14,476 bases of DNA from M3007 sp044224705 (GTDB taxonomy: Bacteria; Bacteroidota; Bacteroidia; Chitinophagales; Saprospiraceae). The translations under genes and the position numbers were made by a program. This document shows, in pieces, positions 13,138 through 14,476 of this stretch; within the stretch, counting starts at the first letter, position 1; each line of letters opens with the position of its first letter. The stretch lies in the NCBI GenBank assembly GCA_044224705.1, contig JBGAJY010000148.1:1-14476 (forward strand). The letters are read 5' to 3'. The notes below the pieces were generated by a model, which saw only the letters and a program-made list of their open reading frames with translations, ran no database searches and was not told the DNA's origin.

Positions 13138-14476
13138 TCACATATTCCTCCGATACTGCCCTCCCACCTCATACAAAGCCCGAGTAATCTGCCCCAGCGA
13201 ACACACTTTCACCGCCTCCATCAGCTCTCCGAACAGGTTGCCATTCTCCACGGCGACCTTTTGCAGGCGTTTCAAAGCCGCTTTTGCCTCCGGTTCATTC
13301 GCGGCGTGCAGATTTTGCAGGGTGTGGATTTGCCCCTCCTTTTCCTCTTCCGTGGCACGAATCACCTCTTTCGGCAAAATGGTCGGCGAGCCGTCTTTCG
13401 AGAGGAAGGTATTGACGCCGATGAGCGGCAGTTCGCCCGTATGTTTCAAAGTTTCGTAGTACAGGCTTTCCTCCTGGATTTTGCCGCGCTGGTACATGGT
13501 TTCCATCGCGCCCAGCACGCCGCCGCGCTCGGTGATGCGGTCGAATTCGCGGAGCACGGCGTCTTCCACCAGGTCGGTCAGTTCTTCGATGATGAAGGAG
13601 CCCTGCATGGGGTTCTCGTTTTTGGCGAGCCCAAGCTCGTGGTTGATGATGAGTTGGATGGCCATGGCGCGGCGCACCGATTCCTCGGTGGGCGTGGTGA
13701 TGGCTTCGTCGTAGGCGTTGGTGTGCAGCGAGTTGCAGTTGTCGTAGATGGCGTAGAGGGCCTGCAGCGTGGTGCGGATGTCGTTGAACGCGATTTCCTG
13801 GGCATGCAGCGAGCGGCCGGAGGTCTGTATGTGGTATTTGAGCATCTGGCTGCGCTGGTTGGCGCCGTATTTCCAGCGCATGGCCTTGGCCCAGATGCGC
13901 CGCGCCACGCGGCCGATGACGGCATACTCGGCGTCTACGCCATTGGAGAAAAAGAAGGACAGGTTGGGCGCGAAATCGTCCACTTTCATGCCTCGGGAGG
14001 CGTAGTATTCCACGAAGGTGAAGCCATTGGCGAGGGTAAACGCCAGTTGCGAGATCGGATTGGCGCCGGCTTCGGCGATGTGGTAGCCGGAAATGGAGAC
14101 CGAGTAGAAGTTGCGGACCTTGTTTTTGATAAAATAATCCTGCACGTCGCCCATCACCCGGAGGCTGAATTCGGTGCTGAAAATGCAGGTGTTCTGCGCC
14201 TGGTCTTCTTTCAGGATGTCGGCCTGGACGGTGCCGCGCACGGCTTGCAAGGCTTTGTTTTTCAATTGATTGTACACATCCGCCGGGAGCACCTCGTCGC
14301 CCGTGACGCCGAGGAGGAGCAGGCCGAGGCCGGAGTGGCCGGGGGGCAACCCCAACCCCTCCCCAAAGGGGAGGGGTGATGTGACGTCACCTGCCGTGCC
14401 ACTGGTGGTTTGTTTGTTCGCAATGGCACCAGACCCAAGCGACTTATCATCGCCTGTCGTGTCACCCCTCCCCTTT
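13138..14476 (-). CDS. icmF: Fused isobutyryl-CoA mutase IcmF, C-terminal part (partial)
   Basis: The frame is open from the right edge to the TGA at 13138, giving 445 residues of the C-terminal mutase part. IcmF is an adenosylcobalamin enzyme fusing a B12-binding domain, a MeaI-like GTPase chaperone and the mutase domain; it interconverts isobutyryl-CoA and n-butyryl-CoA (some forms act on pivalyl- or isovaleryl-CoA). Recognisable stretches are VRGTVQADILKEDQAQNT, RNFYSVSISGYHIAEAGANP, QTSGRSLHAQEIAFNDIRTT, CNSLHTNAYDEAITTP (the His of SLHTN matches the active-site His of methylmalonyl-CoA mutase) and the ending YEVGGQYRRNM. The first 42 or so visible residues, before LPPGHSGLGLLLLG, are not IcmF-like and coincide with a palindromic insert. 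Domains upstream lie outside the window. Confidence 0.9.
   Translation of the reverse strand, partial: KGRGDTTGDDKSLGSGAIANKQTTSGTAGDVTSPLPFGEGLGLPPGHSGLGLLLLGVTGDEVLPADVYNQLKNKALQAVRGTVQADILKEDQAQNTCIFSTEFSLRVMGDVQDYFIKNKVRNFYSVSISGYHIAEAGANPISQLAFTLANGFTFVEYYASRGMKVDDFAPNLSFFFSNGVDAEYAVIGRVARRIWAKAMRWKYGANQRSQMLKYHIQTSGRSLHAQEIAFNDIRTTLQALYAIYDNCNSLHTNAYDEAITTPTEESVRRAMAIQLIINHELGLAKNENPMQGSFIIEELTDLVEDAVLREFDRITERGGVLGAMETMYQRGKIQEESLYYETLKHTGELPLIGVNTFLSKDGSPTILPKEVIRATEEEKEGQIHTLQNLHAANEPEAKAALKRLQKVAVENGNLFGELMEAVKVCSLGQITRALYEVGGQYRRNM
14356..14476. repeat. Palindrome-bounded insert inside icmF (extends beyond window)
   Basis: CCCCTCCCC-AAA-GGGGAGGGG at 14356-14376 is a perfect 9-bp hairpin with a 3-nt loop. 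AAAGGGGAGGGGTGA at 14365-14379 is reverse-complementary to TCACCCCTCCCCTTT at 14462-14476, the last bases of the window. At least 112 bp are thus bounded by inverted copies. The segment between holds GTGACGTCAC (14381-14390), a 10-bp perfect palindrome. On the minus strand the icmF frame passes through with no stop and encodes Gly/Ser/Thr/Asp-rich residues (for example GDTTGDDKSLGSG and TSPLPFGEGLG), unlike IcmF. From memory such CCCCTCCCC/GGGGAGGGG hairpins recur in Bacteroidota intergenic DNA; not verified here. Confidence 0.75.

Noticed and set aside
13081..14379. 432-codon plus-strand frame antisense to icmF
   Set aside because: Shadow of a strongly conserved gene; no recognisable protein features.

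Overview
The window looks like chromosomal DNA of a GC-rich member of the Bacteroidota, plausibly the Saprospiria. The phylum evidence is: a delta-60-repeat exoprotein with a type IX secretion (T9SS) sorting domain, an S9B dipeptidyl peptidase and a DUF885 lipoprotein of the types common in this phylum, no obvious Shine-Dalgarno sites, exact TAnnTTTG -7 boxes 22-30 nt ahead of several starts, and a Bacteroidota-like fused isobutyryl-CoA mutase. The class-level guess is impressionistic. Nothing indicates a plasmid, phage, CRISPR array or RNA gene.

Layout. Positions 1-1121 (-) hold most of an O-antigen ligase/polymerase-like membrane protein that runs off the left edge. At 1388-3487 (+) is a membrane-anchored von Willebrand A (VWA)-domain protein, followed at 3669-4730 (+) by rlmN. 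Long inverted repeats (30-bp and 38-bp perfect arms) lie directly in front of both genes. Convergent to rlmN is a secreted delta-60/T9SS protein (4748-6253, -). A 397-bp gene-free stretch with a third inverted repeat separates it from a secreted S9 dipeptidyl peptidase (6651-8810, -). Divergent from that are a small LETM1-like protein (8981-9373, +) and a DUF885 lipoprotein (9471-11249, +).

From about 11273 to 13100 (-) the base composition drops visibly and the genes become accessory. There is a BECR-like putative toxin overlapping a DUF2283 protein, a small secreted protein of unknown function, and a VapBC-type PIN toxin/antitoxin pair with its own promoter. The right end (13138-14476, -) is the C-terminal part of fused isobutyryl-CoA mutase (icmF). 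Its reading frame runs without a stop through a palindromic repeat-bounded insert of at least 112 bp that reaches the window edge.

How the genes relate. Most are independent units: cell-surface polysaccharide, extracellular peptide and protein handling, rRNA modification, and branched acyl-CoA metabolism. I see no single large multi-gene system. The most unusual content is the set of different palindromic repeat families, one of which has apparently inserted in frame into icmF, and the low-GC toxin-antitoxin islet.
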